Shown here in pieces: positions 23,351 to 31,909 of a stretch of DNA of 40,645 nt (the stretch's first letter is position 1; each line of letters begins with the position of its first letter). A program made the position numbers and the translations under genes. The notes beneath the pieces were generated by a model that did no database searches, was not told the origin of the DNA, and saw nothing but the letters and a program-made list of their open reading frames with translations. Origin of the DNA: Bdellovibrionales bacterium (GTDB taxonomy: Bacteria; Bdellovibrionota; Bdellovibrionia; Bdellovibrionales; JAKFYE01); the NCBI GenBank assembly GCA_021731045.1, contig JAKFYE010000040.1:1-40645 (forward strand), given 5' to 3'.

Positions 23351-24028
23351 TTAGTCTATTTTCCACTGACCCAGCCAAAAGGGCTCGTTCGGGTCTAGGC
23401 TGAGGGCTCGCGACATATCCTCAAATGTTTTAACATTCGATTTAAATAATTCTCGCGGAATCCATGAACGGCTTAATAAAACTATGTTGTCTCCTGGCTT
23501 GGGACAAATGCTTTGAATAAAGAGCTGCGGTTCTGGACTAATGCCGATAAGTGAATTCGGAAGCGGTGGTAAGAATTTTTCTGAATGTTCGACTTCATTA
23601 GCTAAACCCATGTGTACACTGATAGGGAGAAGCGAATGGCCCTTTCTTTGAATCATGATATTTGGGTAGCCGACCTGGAGCCATGCAAGTTCACGATCTT
23701 GAATGGTGCCCACAAAAAGTTCGATGCCGCAGCGATATTCATTTCGATTTTCTTCGCGGTACAAAAGTTCATTAGCGACTAACGTGGCGATTCTTAGATT
23801 GTTAGCCGCAGTAGAAAGATAATTAAGTCGCCGAAACGGAGAGGTGGCCTCCTTATCACTTTTGGTAGCTAAAAAATATTCGCTGATGGTTTCAATGACT
23901 TTTTTTGCTCCTGTTGGCGAGCCCCATGCCGTTGCCACGATCAAAAGTTTTTCTTGAGGTTCAAAATAAATTTGTGGAGTGGGTAGAGTGGCGTTGTTTC
24001 CCGGAAAGGATCGTTGCACAAAGTCCAT
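23351..24028 (-). CDS. Degenerate PP2C-like protein
   Basis: A 225-residue protein that follows the order of PP2C phosphatase elements without their metal ligands. K-L-L-I-V-A-T-A-W-G-S-P (28-38) sits where active enzymes have V-A-D-G-M-G-G. The central helices with V-A-N-E-L-L and the strand L-A-W-L-Q-V-G-Y-P-N-I correspond to the A-N and V-G-D-S-R elements. P-G-D-N-I-V-L-L-S-R-S-W (178-189) corresponds to the G-D-x-x-L-L-x-S-D-G strand with Asp replaced. The assignment is by pattern only. Its ATG overlaps the stop of the double-FHA gene (TAATG), so the two are coupled. It probably binds rather than cleaves phosphoprotein, or is regulatory (inference). Confidence 0.6.
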   Translation of the reverse strand: MDFVQRSFPGNNATLPTPQIYFEPQEKLLIVATAWGSPTGAKKVIETISEYFLATKSDKEATSPFRRLNYLSTAANNLRIATLVANELLYREENRNEYRCGIELFVGTIQDRELAWLQVGYPNIMIQRKGHSLLPISVHMGLANEVEHSEKFLPPLPNSLIGISPEPQLFIQSICPKPGDNIVLLSRSWIPRELFKSNVKTFEDMSRALSLDPNEPFWLGQWKID

Positions 24029-25911
24029 TACTCACCGTACTTGCGCAATTTAATGATGGCCTTAGCGCGGTAGTCGCCTTTGTTAATGTCTTGATCGACA
24101 ATTTTTTTCCACTTTATTTTGGCTGCGTCGACATTGCCCAAACTTTCTTCAACGACTGCGTCTGAGTAAAGGGCTTTCATTTTTTTAAATAATTCTTTTG
24201 AAGCCATGTCGTAAAGAGAGCGGGCTTTTGCGTTATTTGGTTCGAGTTCCAATGCCCGCTCAAGCTTATCTACGGCTTCTTTGTAATCAGAATTTGAAAC
24301 ATGTTTTTCAGCGTCTTGAGTTGCAGAGCTCATAATTTGTTCAACTTCGGATCTTATAGATTGAATTCCTTTTTTTGATTTATCTTGAAGATTATTAGGA
24401 TCAGGCAAAGTTGAGGCAATGTGGCGTTCGTAGGTTTCAATGGCATCCATAAGTTGACCTTTAGCTTGAAGATTCTTCGCTTGCTGAAATAGGCTTTCAC
24501 GAACTTTTATGCGGCGAAGATATTCTGCACGATTTGTTTTTTCGAGGTTTTTCTCTTCTAGCAACGCACGAGCTTTTTCAATAAGTTGTCGAGCTTGGAA
24601 ACTTTCCGGATCTAACTCTGTCGCTGGGGCTAAACATGTCTCAACGGCTTCAAGATCAGAGCTATTGGCATATTTTTGCGTACACATCTCTATAATTTGT
24701 TTTGCTTGCGCAATAGCTTCTTTTTGCTTTTTCTCAATGTCTTCTTCGTACTGCTTATTTTTAATAGAAAGAATTGCGGACTCACAAAGAGTTTCAATTT
24801 CTTTGGAATCTAAGAATGACGGAACTTTTTCGTGTACCTTTTTGATTTCGTTAAGAGCAAGTTCATATTTGAGTTGCATATAGAGGTTTTTAGCAAGGGT
24901 GTGGGTACGACGAACAAACTCTTGGTCTTGAGATGATAAATTATCGAAAGGACTTTTTGTGTTCTTCGGATTTTTAGATGCGTTTGACTGTTGACCGCTA
25001 TTATCACCCATAAAACTATAGGCTAGGGCGATGGCTAAAATAGCGCCGACCACGATTCGAAACTGTTTAGATTTGTAGTCTTTAAACCATTTTTTGTCGA
25101 CGCGAATAACACCTTGAACTGGGTTTTCAGCGATCGATAAATCAATCGGCATATAAACGACGGATGGTCCCGGCTGGTGACTATAAGGTGCGGGTAAGTT
25201 GTTCAACTCTGCTTCTAAAGTTGGATCTCGCACTTCGAAGGTCAAGGCGGTGTCGCCCACCATAATGGTATCGCCACTTTCAAGCATTCGTGGTTCGCGG
25301 TTTAGTTTTTCATTATTAAGATATGTGCCATTTGAACTTTCTAAGTCTTGAACATAATAATTTCCGCGATCAAAATAGATCTTAAAATGTTTGCGACTGC
25401 TTTTTCGATCATCAATCATGACTTCGGCAGCATCATCGCGACCGATCGTCCACATAACACCTTCGAGACGAAGAGTTTCGTTGTCGGCCCCGGGTTTACT
25501 TATCGTTAGATAAGGGATAGCTCTCGAAGATTCTACACTGGTGGCTTCAATGATTTCGGCAGTAGGCTCAAAATCTTCATCGACTTCGTTTTCCAGCTGG
25601 ATCCGTGGTTGTTCCGTGACGCCGTTGTCATGAAAGCGAAAGTAAAATGGAGGTATTGAAAACGAATCATCTTTATTTAAAGAGTGAGTTTGAATATCCA
25701 CACCTTCTCGTAAGAGGATGCCGTATTTTGAAAGCTTTTCGATTTGCCATCCATTTGATTCTTTTGTAATTTTAAAATGATGTCTTGAAATAGCTTCGTC
25801 TTCTAAAGAAATTTGGCAAGAGTCTCCTCGACCCCCGATATATTCCATTCCATCGATCAACTCGACTTCTTTAAATGAAACGCCATTTTTTAGAATATGA
25901 AGACGAGCCAC
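24028..25911 (-). CDS. Double FHA-domain membrane protein with TPR-like region
   Basis: A 627-residue protein. FHA domain 1 covers about 8-90 (G-G-R-G-D, S-R-H-H). FHA domain 2 covers about 135-225 and is canonical, with G-R-D, S-S-R-K-H and S-S-N-G-T-Y-L-N. A transmembrane segment lies at about 283-302. The C-terminal half is an alpha-helical TPR-like and coiled-coil region of about 300 residues, including L-E-R-A-L-E-L-E-P-N-N-A-K-A. FHA domains bind phosphothreonine peptides. With the FHA parts before the membrane helix they should be cytoplasmic and the TPR region periplasmic. The frame opens at ATG 25941, but GTG at 25911 follows GGGGGC and overlaps the previous stop (TAGTG), so this start is chosen. 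Confidence 0.88.
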   Translation of the reverse strand: MARLHILKNGVSFKEVELIDGMEYIGGRGDSCQISLEDEAISRHHFKITKESNGWQIEKLSKYGILLREGVDIQTHSLNKDDSFSIPPFYFRFHDNGVTEQPRIQLENEVDEDFEPTAEIIEATSVESSRAIPYLTISKPGADNETLRLEGVMWTIGRDDAAEVMIDDRKSSRKHFKIYFDRGNYYVQDLESSNGTYLNNEKLNREPRMLESGDTIMVGDTALTFEVRDPTLEAELNNLPAPYSHQPGPSVVYMPIDLSIAENPVQGVIRVDKKWFKDYKSKQFRIVVGAILAIALAYSFMGDNSGQQSNASKNPKNTKSPFDNLSSQDQEFVRRTHTLAKNLYMQLKYELALNEIKKVHEKVPSFLDSKEIETLCESAILSIKNKQYEEDIEKKQKEAIAQAKQIIEMCTQKYANSSDLEAVETCLAPATELDPESFQARQLIEKARALLEEKNLEKTNRAEYLRRIKVRESLFQQAKNLQAKGQLMDAIETYERHIASTLPDPNNLQDKSKKGIQSIRSEVEQIMSSATQDAEKHVSNSDYKEAVDKLERALELEPNNAKARSLYDMASKELFKKMKALYSDAVVEESLGNVDAAKIKWKKIVDQDINKGDYRAKAIIKLRKYGE

Positions 25912-26882
25912 TAGTATGCCCCCTTCATTAAGAGAGCACATTCATTCCAGTATTCACGCGCTTCGAGATACAGTTTATTTTTAGGATCACCAATTAAAAT
26001 CATGACTTGTTGATATGAGTTTTTAGCCAAAGCGTATTTATTTTGCTCCATGTAGCGTTTACCTTGAAGCATCGTGAGTTCGATGAGCTCGTCATTACGT
26101 CTTTTTGCTAATTCACGATATTTATAGGCGAGTTCATGTTTTGGATTCAAGGCTAAAACTGCACTAAAAGAAGACAGCGCGCGGGCATAATTGCCTTCGC
26201 GATAATCGCGGAATCCTTGTAAATAAGCAGATTGGGTTTCGTTGTATTCTACGGTCCCAATTCCCTTTTCGGATTGTTGTTTTTCAATAGCTGTTTTTCT
26301 TTCTTGTGAGGCTTTGATTTCTTCTTCAATCATCTCTTCATTACGAATAGGAATCTCTTCTGACTTTTTAATTTTAGGTCCTGCTAAAAGCAAGATGAAT
26401 CCTAAAACTACAAGTCCAACTACTATGTAGAAGTTGCGTTTTTTATTTTGATCATTGGAATTACGCGACTCTTTAGAAAACGTAGGCGGGGATAATGGCA
26501 TCGGAGACGTTTGCTTGCCATAAGTATCTAAAGCTTGAGATCTTACGGTTGGCACTTGAGGCAACTGAGATTTGACTTCAAAACGCAAGAGAGTACTGCC
26601 AATAGTAATTTGCGAGCCTGACTTTAATATAGCGTGTTTGGTTAATGTTCCGTCGACACTTAAGCTATTCTGCGAACTAATATCGGTTACAAAAATACCA
26701 TTAGGTGTCAGTTCTATAAACGCGTGATGACGACTTGCGCGCGCGTCCTTAATAATAATACTGTTATCGGTTGCACGACCTAAAGTAATTTTTGCCGATA
26801 CGAGTTTGTAAGTCGCACCTTTGTCGGGACCAGATAAAACTGTGATCATTAATTCTGCTTGGGCTTGAGCGATGGCGTTCAT
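25911..26882 (-). CDS. FHA-domain membrane protein with TPR-like region
   Basis: A 323-residue protein. The FHA domain (about 12-105) has L-G-R-A-T-D-N, A-S-R-H-H-A and S-S-Q-N-S-L-S-V-D-G. The phospho-binding Arg, Ser and His are present, but the usual N-G-T loop is altered to N-S-L. A Pro/Ser-rich linker leads to a transmembrane helix (about 148-168), then a charged segment and a TPR-like helical region (about 215-315, with A-L-N-P-K-H-E-L-A-Y-K-Y-R-E-L-A). The layout repeats that of the next gene with one FHA domain fewer, so the two probably arose by duplication. It starts with ATG overlapping the previous TGA, after GGAGGAG. Confidence 0.88.
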   Translation of the reverse strand: MNAIAQAQAELMITVLSGPDKGATYKLVSAKITLGRATDNSIIIKDARASRHHAFIELTPNGIFVTDISSQNSLSVDGTLTKHAILKSGSQITIGSTLLRFEVKSQLPQVPTVRSQALDTYGKQTSPMPLSPPTFSKESRNSNDQNKKRNFYIVVGLVVLGFILLLAGPKIKKSEEIPIRNEEMIEEEIKASQERKTAIEKQQSEKGIGTVEYNETQSAYLQGFRDYREGNYARALSSFSAVLALNPKHELAYKYRELAKRRNDELIELTMLQGKRYMEQNKYALAKNSYQQVMILIGDPKNKLYLEAREYWNECALLMKGAY

Positions 26883-28462
26883 TCTGGCTCTCCTCCAACA
26901 GATGTAAGTGTTAAGATCATGTACTCAATACCTTTTGGTCCACGTACGGGTTGAACATTGAGTTCAAGATCTCGATGGTTAAAATGAATTGGTGACGAAA
27001 TAAATCCACCACCGGGACTTTGCGCACGCTGAATAAGTTCGTTAGCGACGACGATGATAGCCTCATCAGGAAAGGATGAAAGCGGCGTGGCCTCTAGGTT
27101 ACTGAGCGGAATGTTTAGGATATTAGAAAGTGAGGAATTAACGGCGATGATAATTCCGTTGTTATCTATAGCAAATGCTGGGTTCATCATTATACGAACG
27201 AGTTGCATGGCTTCAGAATAAATATCTTTATTTGTATCTTGAAAAGAAGGCGATGACGACCCGCTGCCTCGCGCAAGGGCGCTGTTGATATTGAGAACCA
27301 GATTTTGAAGTGTGGCAAAATCGTAAGGAGATTCTACTTTTTGCGTACTGTCTTTAAGCGCATTATCTAATTGTTGGGTAAGGCCCGAAATTGGGGCTTC
27401 GATAATACGATATAAAAATACAAAAAGAAGTAAGCCGGCAAGAATGGCGATTCCGAGAACTTGAGAAAATAAGCTAATGAGTCTTCCGCTATCGATTGCG
27501 AGTGAACCCATGTTGTAAATGACCATGGCGTAAGCCTTGGGAACGAGAAGTCCGGTTTCTTGATCATAGACGGGAATAGGAATGCTGGCGCCGATCGTAC
27601 TACTATCAATTTGTTGCGTGAGTGGTTCATCTTTTTTACGAGCGGTATGAACAAATGGTTCTTCGGCATAGGCACCGGTGCGTGAAACAGGAGCGATGAT
27701 GCTGCCATCTGCTGCAGATAGAATAAATGCAGCCGTTACACCTTCTTCACGTTCTGCGAATCGAGTTTCAAAACTTCCTGAGGTTCCGTTTACGAGAGAT
27801 ATTTTGTAGCGATCGGCAAGACCTTGAGCAATGGTTGTGGCTCGTCGTTGACTTTCTTTTTCGATACTCGTTTGAGTAATGCGCATCATGGGTATAACGG
27901 AAAGGGTTGTAACCAAGACCACGTAAATTAGAACAAATGATCCGATCACCCAACGGTATTCAAAAGTTTGCGAAAGTTGTAGGATGGCCGGTAGCACAAG
28001 TTCTTCGAATTTCTTTTTTATGGAATCTAAAAAAGTATTTGCATTCGATTGAGGAGACGGCGCTGCTGGACTCGGACTACCCATATGCGTATTGAGGGCG
28101 GCGTTTCCGTCATACGCCATTGGCGCTTGACCTGAAGAACGTCCTTGAAATGAAGGCGTTTGGAGCATCAATGCATTTTCATCTGCTAATTCTAAAATAA
28201 CATCGTGAAAACTAATTCGATCGCCCATTTTGAGAGGTCGAATACGAACTTTAGTGCCGTTAACGAATGTTCCATTACGCGAATTTAAATCGTGCAGAAC
28301 GATTTCTTTATCTGTGATTTTTATAACGGCGTGTTCTTTCGAAATACCTTGGCTTTGCAGGCGAACCTGACAGTTGTCCCCACGGCCAACTTTATTTTCG
28401 CCTTTTTTGAGCTGAATGGTTTGTCCTACGTTTGGACCTTTTAAGAATCTAACTGTCCACAT
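26879..28462 (-). CDS. FHA and PAS domain membrane sensor
   Basis: A 527-residue protein. The N-terminal FHA domain (about 12-95) has V-G-R-G-D-N, S-K-E-H-A and S-R-N-G-T-F-V-N. A Pro/Ser-rich linker (about 105-145) precedes transmembrane helix 1 (about 168-192), a probable periplasmic sensing domain (about 195-325, with sensor-like A-A-F-I-L-S-A-A-D-G) and transmembrane helix 2 (about 333-352). A membrane-proximal helical region and a PAS-like domain (about 415-520, A-F-A-I-D-N-N-G-I-I-I-A-V-N) follow. There is no kinase, cyclase or methyl-accepting output, so signalling probably goes through partner binding. It overlaps the DUF192 gene by 14 bases and the next FHA gene by 4. Confidence 0.88.
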   Translation of the reverse strand: MWTVRFLKGPNVGQTIQLKKGENKVGRGDNCQVRLQSQGISKEHAVIKITDKEIVLHDLNSRNGTFVNGTKVRIRPLKMGDRISFHDVILELADENALMLQTPSFQGRSSGQAPMAYDGNAALNTHMGSPSPAAPSPQSNANTFLDSIKKKFEELVLPAILQLSQTFEYRWVIGSFVLIYVVLVTTLSVIPMMRITQTSIEKESQRRATTIAQGLADRYKISLVNGTSGSFETRFAEREEGVTAAFILSAADGSIIAPVSRTGAYAEEPFVHTARKKDEPLTQQIDSSTIGASIPIPVYDQETGLLVPKAYAMVIYNMGSLAIDSGRLISLFSQVLGIAILAGLLLFVFLYRIIEAPISGLTQQLDNALKDSTQKVESPYDFATLQNLVLNINSALARGSGSSSPSFQDTNKDIYSEAMQLVRIMMNPAFAIDNNGIIIAVNSSLSNILNIPLSNLEATPLSSFPDEAIIVVANELIQRAQSPGGGFISSPIHFNHRDLELNVQPVRGPKGIEYMILTLTSVGGEPE

Positions 28463-28787
28463 GAAGTTGATCCCCCACGCTTAAATTAGAACTTTGAATC
28501 GCTCCGGCCGAAAATTCAAAAACAGATTTAGCTCCAATAATTGGTAAAACGACGTTCCATGGTTGAATGTTTTGATTAATGGATTTTACTTTAAGTTCTT
28601 TATCTACAAAAACAGCGTCTATAGAAAACTTCATAAAGCAGGTATGAATGCTGTTACAGTTAGGAATGTAAAGTGCATTTTGAAACGAAGTGCGGCCGAG
28701 TAAGCCCTTCATGCGTGTGAAGACATTGTCGGCGCTTTCAACGACGTTAGACAAAACAATATTTTTTGTTTTGTTCAGCAAACGCAT
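28449..28787 (-). CDS. DUF192 family protein
   Basis: A 112-residue protein of the DUF192 family, whose members are small beta-barrel-like proteins of unknown role. Visible family features are M-K-G-L-L-G-R, the I-H-T-C-F-M-K-F-S-I-D-A-V-F-V-D signature and the final V-G-D-Q-L segment. No signal peptide is seen, in contrast to many family members, so it is probably cytoplasmic here. It starts on the last bases of the TadC-like gene (TAATG), and is coupled to it. DUF192 next to Tad genes is an unexplained linkage. Confidence 0.88.
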   Translation of the reverse strand: MRLLNKTKNIVLSNVVESADNVFTRMKGLLGRTSFQNALYIPNCNSIHTCFMKFSIDAVFVDKELKVKSINQNIQPWNVVLPIIGAKSVFEFSAGAIQSSNLSVGDQLHVDS

Positions 28788-29686
28788 TATTGTCCCCCTT
28801 GACCCATGAATTGCAAAATGACGGGGCCGAATACCATTATAAAAACAGCAGGCATAATAAACAGCATGAGTGGAATTAAAATAAGTTGTGAAACTTTGGC
28901 GCCTTGTTTTTCCGCCCGAGTGAAACGTTCGAGTCGCATTTGTATGGATTGGCTTTTTAGTACTTTTCCAATCTCGCCCCCGGTGGCATCGGCATCGACG
29001 ATCATCGTAACGAAGCTGGTGATTTCACTCATGTCCAATCGTGCCGACATTTTTTTGAGAGCTTCAGCTCGAGTCGAGCCGAGTTTGATATCGCGAAGCA
29101 CTTCAGAGAACTCATCGGCTAACACGCTCTTTGATGCTTTTTCAGAAACGCGTTCGATGGCACCGATAAAATCCATCCCAGCTTCGATAGAAAGCGCCAT
29201 GAGATCAATGTAGAAAGGCAGGTCGAGTAGAACTTGACGCGTTCGTCGTACTTTTTCATTTTTACAATGAAGATGAGGAAAATAAAATCCTAGTAAGCCC
29301 ATGCCTAGGGCAGAGAACCAAGGAAAACCGAGCTCGAGGGTAAAGTTTAAGACCAGCAGTAGAATTGGAAATAAAATTCCCCAAACCATTTGTAGACCAA
29401 TAAATTCGTCGACGTTGAGTTCGGAGTTAAGACCCGAGGTAAAAATTTTCTCTTTAATGTTTTTGCGATATTTCACGTTTTTAATTCGAGCCGCGAGGGC
29501 TAAACCGAATTTATGTACGAGAGGGCGTGACCACTCTAAGAACTTTGAATTGGATTTCGATGGTTGATCGCCGGATGCCCAGGCGAGAGCTTTTTGCTCT
29601 TCATCTGTGGACATGACTGAGGATACGATCATGTAGATCGAAAATCCTGCTAACAACAATCCGGCGATGAGGGATAGCTCTCCCAT
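28787..29686 (-). CDS. tadC: Type II/IV pilus-type inner-membrane protein, TadC-like
   Basis: A 299-residue T2SSF-domain protein. An N-terminal helix (about 4-25) is followed by a cytoplasmic part and two central helices (about 95-140). The T2SSF helix bundle contains I-D-L-M-A-L-S-I-E-A-G-M-D-F and E-I-T-S-F-V-T-M-I-V-D-A-D. A last membrane helix lies at about 265-292. This is the TadC side of the TadB/TadC inner-membrane platform for Flp pili. No TadB, CpaF/TadA ATPase, CpaC secretin or prepilin is seen in this window; upstream lies the divergent maf gene. It is therefore either an orphan TadC serving a Tad locus elsewhere or a repurposed platform protein. It heads the FHA operon. Confidence 0.88.
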   Translation of the reverse strand: MGELSLIAGLLLAGFSIYMIVSSVMSTDEEQKALAWASGDQPSKSNSKFLEWSRPLVHKFGLALAARIKNVKYRKNIKEKIFTSGLNSELNVDEFIGLQMVWGILFPILLLVLNFTLELGFPWFSALGMGLLGFYFPHLHCKNEKVRRTRQVLLDLPFYIDLMALSIEAGMDFIGAIERVSEKASKSVLADEFSEVLRDIKLGSTRAEALKKMSARLDMSEITSFVTMIVDADATGGEIGKVLKSQSIQMRLERFTRAEKQGAKVSQLILIPLMLFIMPAVFIMVFGPVILQFMGQGGQ

Positions 29687-29716
29687 TTTTTTCCTTTCCG
29701 TGATTTACTTGGATGC

Positions 29717-30322
29717 ATGCATCAACTCGTGCTCGCATCGCAGTCACCACGAAGAAAAGAGTTACTTGAAAAGGCGGGGTTTGAGTTCCACACCCTTACA
29801 GTTGAAGTATCGGAAATCCTTGAGAAAAACCTGACACTCGAAGCTTCAATAATGAGTCTTGCGCGCAAAAAATCTCAGGCCGCCCTGGACTCACCTAACC
29901 TATTGAATTTTAAGAACTTTTTACTCCTTACCGCCGACACCGTCGTCGCCCTCGAATCCGACGTCCTAGGAAAGCCCGGGGACGGAGCCCAAGCAGTCGA
30001 GTTTCTGAGCAGGCTCTCTGGAAAAACCCACCGCGTCATTACCGCCGTTTGTCTAGTTGCCGAGGGCTCCGACAACTTTGCGACCGATTTTTGCTCAACG
30101 ACAGTTCACTTTCGCAAGTTATCCTCACTGGAAATTCAAGATTACGTTGCGTCCGGCGAGCCCATGGACAAAGCCGGCGCTTATGCGATTCAAGGAGGCG
30201 CACGAAAATTTGTGACTTCTATTGAAGGACCCTTAGATAATGTCATAGGGCTGCCGGTGAGTTTAATTGAAAAATTAATGAGGGAAAATGGCTGGACCGT
30301 CCGTCGCAAAGAATTGGTCTAA
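29717..30322 (+). CDS. maf: Maf family nucleotide pyrophosphatase
   Basis: A 201-residue Maf/YhdE-like protein that hydrolyses non-canonical or pyrimidine nucleoside triphosphates to monophosphates. The N-terminal S-Q-S-P-R-R-K-E-L-L is at 8-17, the catalytic T-A-D-T-V-V at 72-78 (Asp74), G-K-P in mid-protein, S-G-K-T-H-R-V, and the late D-K-A-G-A-Y-A-I-Q-G. All family motifs are intact. The middle of the gene (about 29880-30170) is visibly richer in G and C than the following yggS, and a GGGGACGGAGCC copy encodes the G-D-G-A just after G-K-P. It overlaps yggS by 35 bases and is the first gene of a maf-yggS-proC run. Confidence 0.93.
   Translation: MHQLVLASQSPRRKELLEKAGFEFHTLTVEVSEILEKNLTLEASIMSLARKKSQAALDSPNLLNFKNFLLLTADTVVALESDVLGKPGDGAQAVEFLSRLSGKTHRVITAVCLVAEGSDNFATDFCSTTVHFRKLSSLEIQDYVASGEPMDKAGAYAIQGGARKFVTSIEGPLDNVIGLPVSLIEKLMRENGWTVRRKELV
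29978..29989 (+). repeat. Dispersed GGGGACGGAGCC motif, copy 3 (inside maf)
   Basis: Exact 12-base copy inside coding sequence, read in frame as Gly-Asp-Gly-Ala, in a loop that varies among Maf proteins. Confidence 0.65.
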
Positions 30323-30989
30323 AATAAAAAACCAAGTTCTACACGCACAAAAAAATTCTAAATTTACTCTAAAAGAGGTCTGTATTATTGGGGTATCGAA
30401 ACTCCAGAATGAGGACGTGATCGAAGAAGGTTTGCGAAGTGGGGTTTGCCATTTAGGTGAAAATTATGTGCAGGAGTTAGTAAAAAAAATGGACACTTTT
30501 GCAAATCAAAAAGTCGTGTGGCACATGATTGGCCCTTTGCAGTCGAATAAAGCTAAACTTGTAGTAGGGCGTGTAGAAATGATTCATACATTAGATCGCG
30601 AAAGTTTGGCGCAAACAATTTCTAATTTAGCGCTTCAGAAAAACATAAAGCAAGAAGTTTTTATCCAAGTCAATATTGCAAATGAAGATTCTAAAAGCGG
30701 AATTTCTGTCAAAGAGGTTGCAGGGTTTGCAAAAAAAATAAAAGGCTTGGAAGGACTCGATATTGTAGGGCTCATGACGATGCCACCGTTTGTAAGTAAT
30801 GCGGAAAATTCTCGTCCTTATTTTTCAAAGCTTCGAGAAATTCGTGATGAATTAAATGCGAATATTTTTTTAGACAAAAAACTCGAATATTTATCTATGG
30901 GGACCAGTCAGGATTTTGAAGTTGCAATCGATGAGGGCGCTACGCACATTCGCGTGGGCTCAACGCTATTTGGTGAGAGAACAAAATGA
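30288..30989 (+). CDS. yggS: YggS family pyridoxal-5'-phosphate homeostasis protein
   Basis: A 233-residue PLP-binding protein with the alanine-racemase N-terminal barrel fold. The PLP-binding Lys38 is in I-G-V-S-K, followed by F-G-E-N-like L-G-E-N-Y-V-Q-E, W-H-M-I-G-P-L-Q-S-N-K, and the phosphate-binding S-M-G-T-S-Q-D-F and I-R-V-G-S-T-L-F-G. Members maintain PLP balance rather than act as racemases. It overlaps maf by 35 bases and proC by 4, an arrangement that often pairs yggS with proC. Confidence 0.94.
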   Translation: MAGPSVAKNWSKIKNQVLHAQKNSKFTLKEVCIIGVSKLQNEDVIEEGLRSGVCHLGENYVQELVKKMDTFANQKVVWHMIGPLQSNKAKLVVGRVEMIHTLDRESLAQTISNLALQKNIKQEVFIQVNIANEDSKSGISVKEVAGFAKKIKGLEGLDIVGLMTMPPFVSNAENSRPYFSKLREIRDELNANIFLDKKLEYLSMGTSQDFEVAIDEGATHIRVGSTLFGERTK

Positions 30990-31810
30990 ACATGAAAAAG
31001 ATTTCTAAAATAGGTTTTATTGGTGCGGGTCAAATGGCCCAAGCGATCATTCGAGCGTTATTAGATGCAAAAACTTTTTCTGAAGACCAGATTTTTATTA
31101 GTAATCGTTCAAACGATCGCCTTCTGAGAGTCGCAGAAAAATTTAAGGTTCAAGCTTGTTCCTCGAATGAGAAATTGGTTGAAAGTGTGGATGTTGTTAT
31201 TTTGGCGACTAAGCCTCAAGACTTGGCTACGGCATTGGAGCCTATTGCGATGGCTTTTAACGAAGGTCAGATTGTTATGAGTCTTGCGGCAGGAATTAGT
31301 TTAGAAAAACTAGAGGAGCTAGTTCCTTCAACTAAACTTTTTGCGCGAATGATGCCAAACACACCAATCAAAGTTCGCAAGGCTGTTGTGGGATATTCGC
31401 TTTCGGAAGCGGCCGAAATTTATGAAGACGAAGTTCTCAAAATTTTAAATCCGCTTGGTCTTGTCGTGGCTATTCCTGATGGTGAGTCTTTTCAGGCTCT
31501 AACGGTCGCGGCGTCGAGCGGCACCGGTTTTATTTTTGAACTTATGCAGTACTGGCAGGATTGGATCGAGGGATACGGAATAGAACCCGAAATGGCAAAA
31601 CAAATTATTACTCAAACTTTTTTAGGTACAGCCATGCTGGCCGAAAAACAGGATCAAATGTCATTTGAGGATTTACAATCGCAAGTGACTTCGAAAAAAG
31701 GTGTTACGGCGGCGGGCTTAGAATCGATGAGAGAACTTGAAATTGAACGTTTGATGCGTCTGAGTTTTGAAAAAGCCGTTTTACGAGACACCGAATTGAG
31801 CAAGTTCTAG
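30986..31810 (+). CDS. proC: Pyrroline-5-carboxylate reductase
   Basis: A 274-residue NAD(P)H-dependent enzyme for the last step of proline synthesis. The dinucleotide-binding G-F-I-G-A-G-Q-M-A is at 9-17, M-P-N-T-P near the middle, and the C-terminal dimerisation domain carries V-T-S-K-K-G-V-T-A-A-G-L, a variant of the usual T-S-P-G-G-T-T with Lys-Lys-Gly in place of Pro-Gly-Gly. It starts by ATGA overlap with yggS. Length fits the family. Confidence 0.94.
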   Translation: MNMKKISKIGFIGAGQMAQAIIRALLDAKTFSEDQIFISNRSNDRLLRVAEKFKVQACSSNEKLVESVDVVILATKPQDLATALEPIAMAFNEGQIVMSLAAGISLEKLEELVPSTKLFARMMPNTPIKVRKAVVGYSLSEAAEIYEDEVLKILNPLGLVVAIPDGESFQALTVAASSGTGFIFELMQYWQDWIEGYGIEPEMAKQIITQTFLGTAMLAEKQDQMSFEDLQSQVTSKKGVTAAGLESMRELEIERLMRLSFEKAVLRDTELSKF

Positions 31811-31909
31811 CCCTAGGTCTGGTTTTATTCAACATCTTGAGCAAACCCTTCATCCATTTGTCTTGAATCATTAGACTGAAAGGAGACTTAAGATGCGGAG
31901 GTATTTCTT

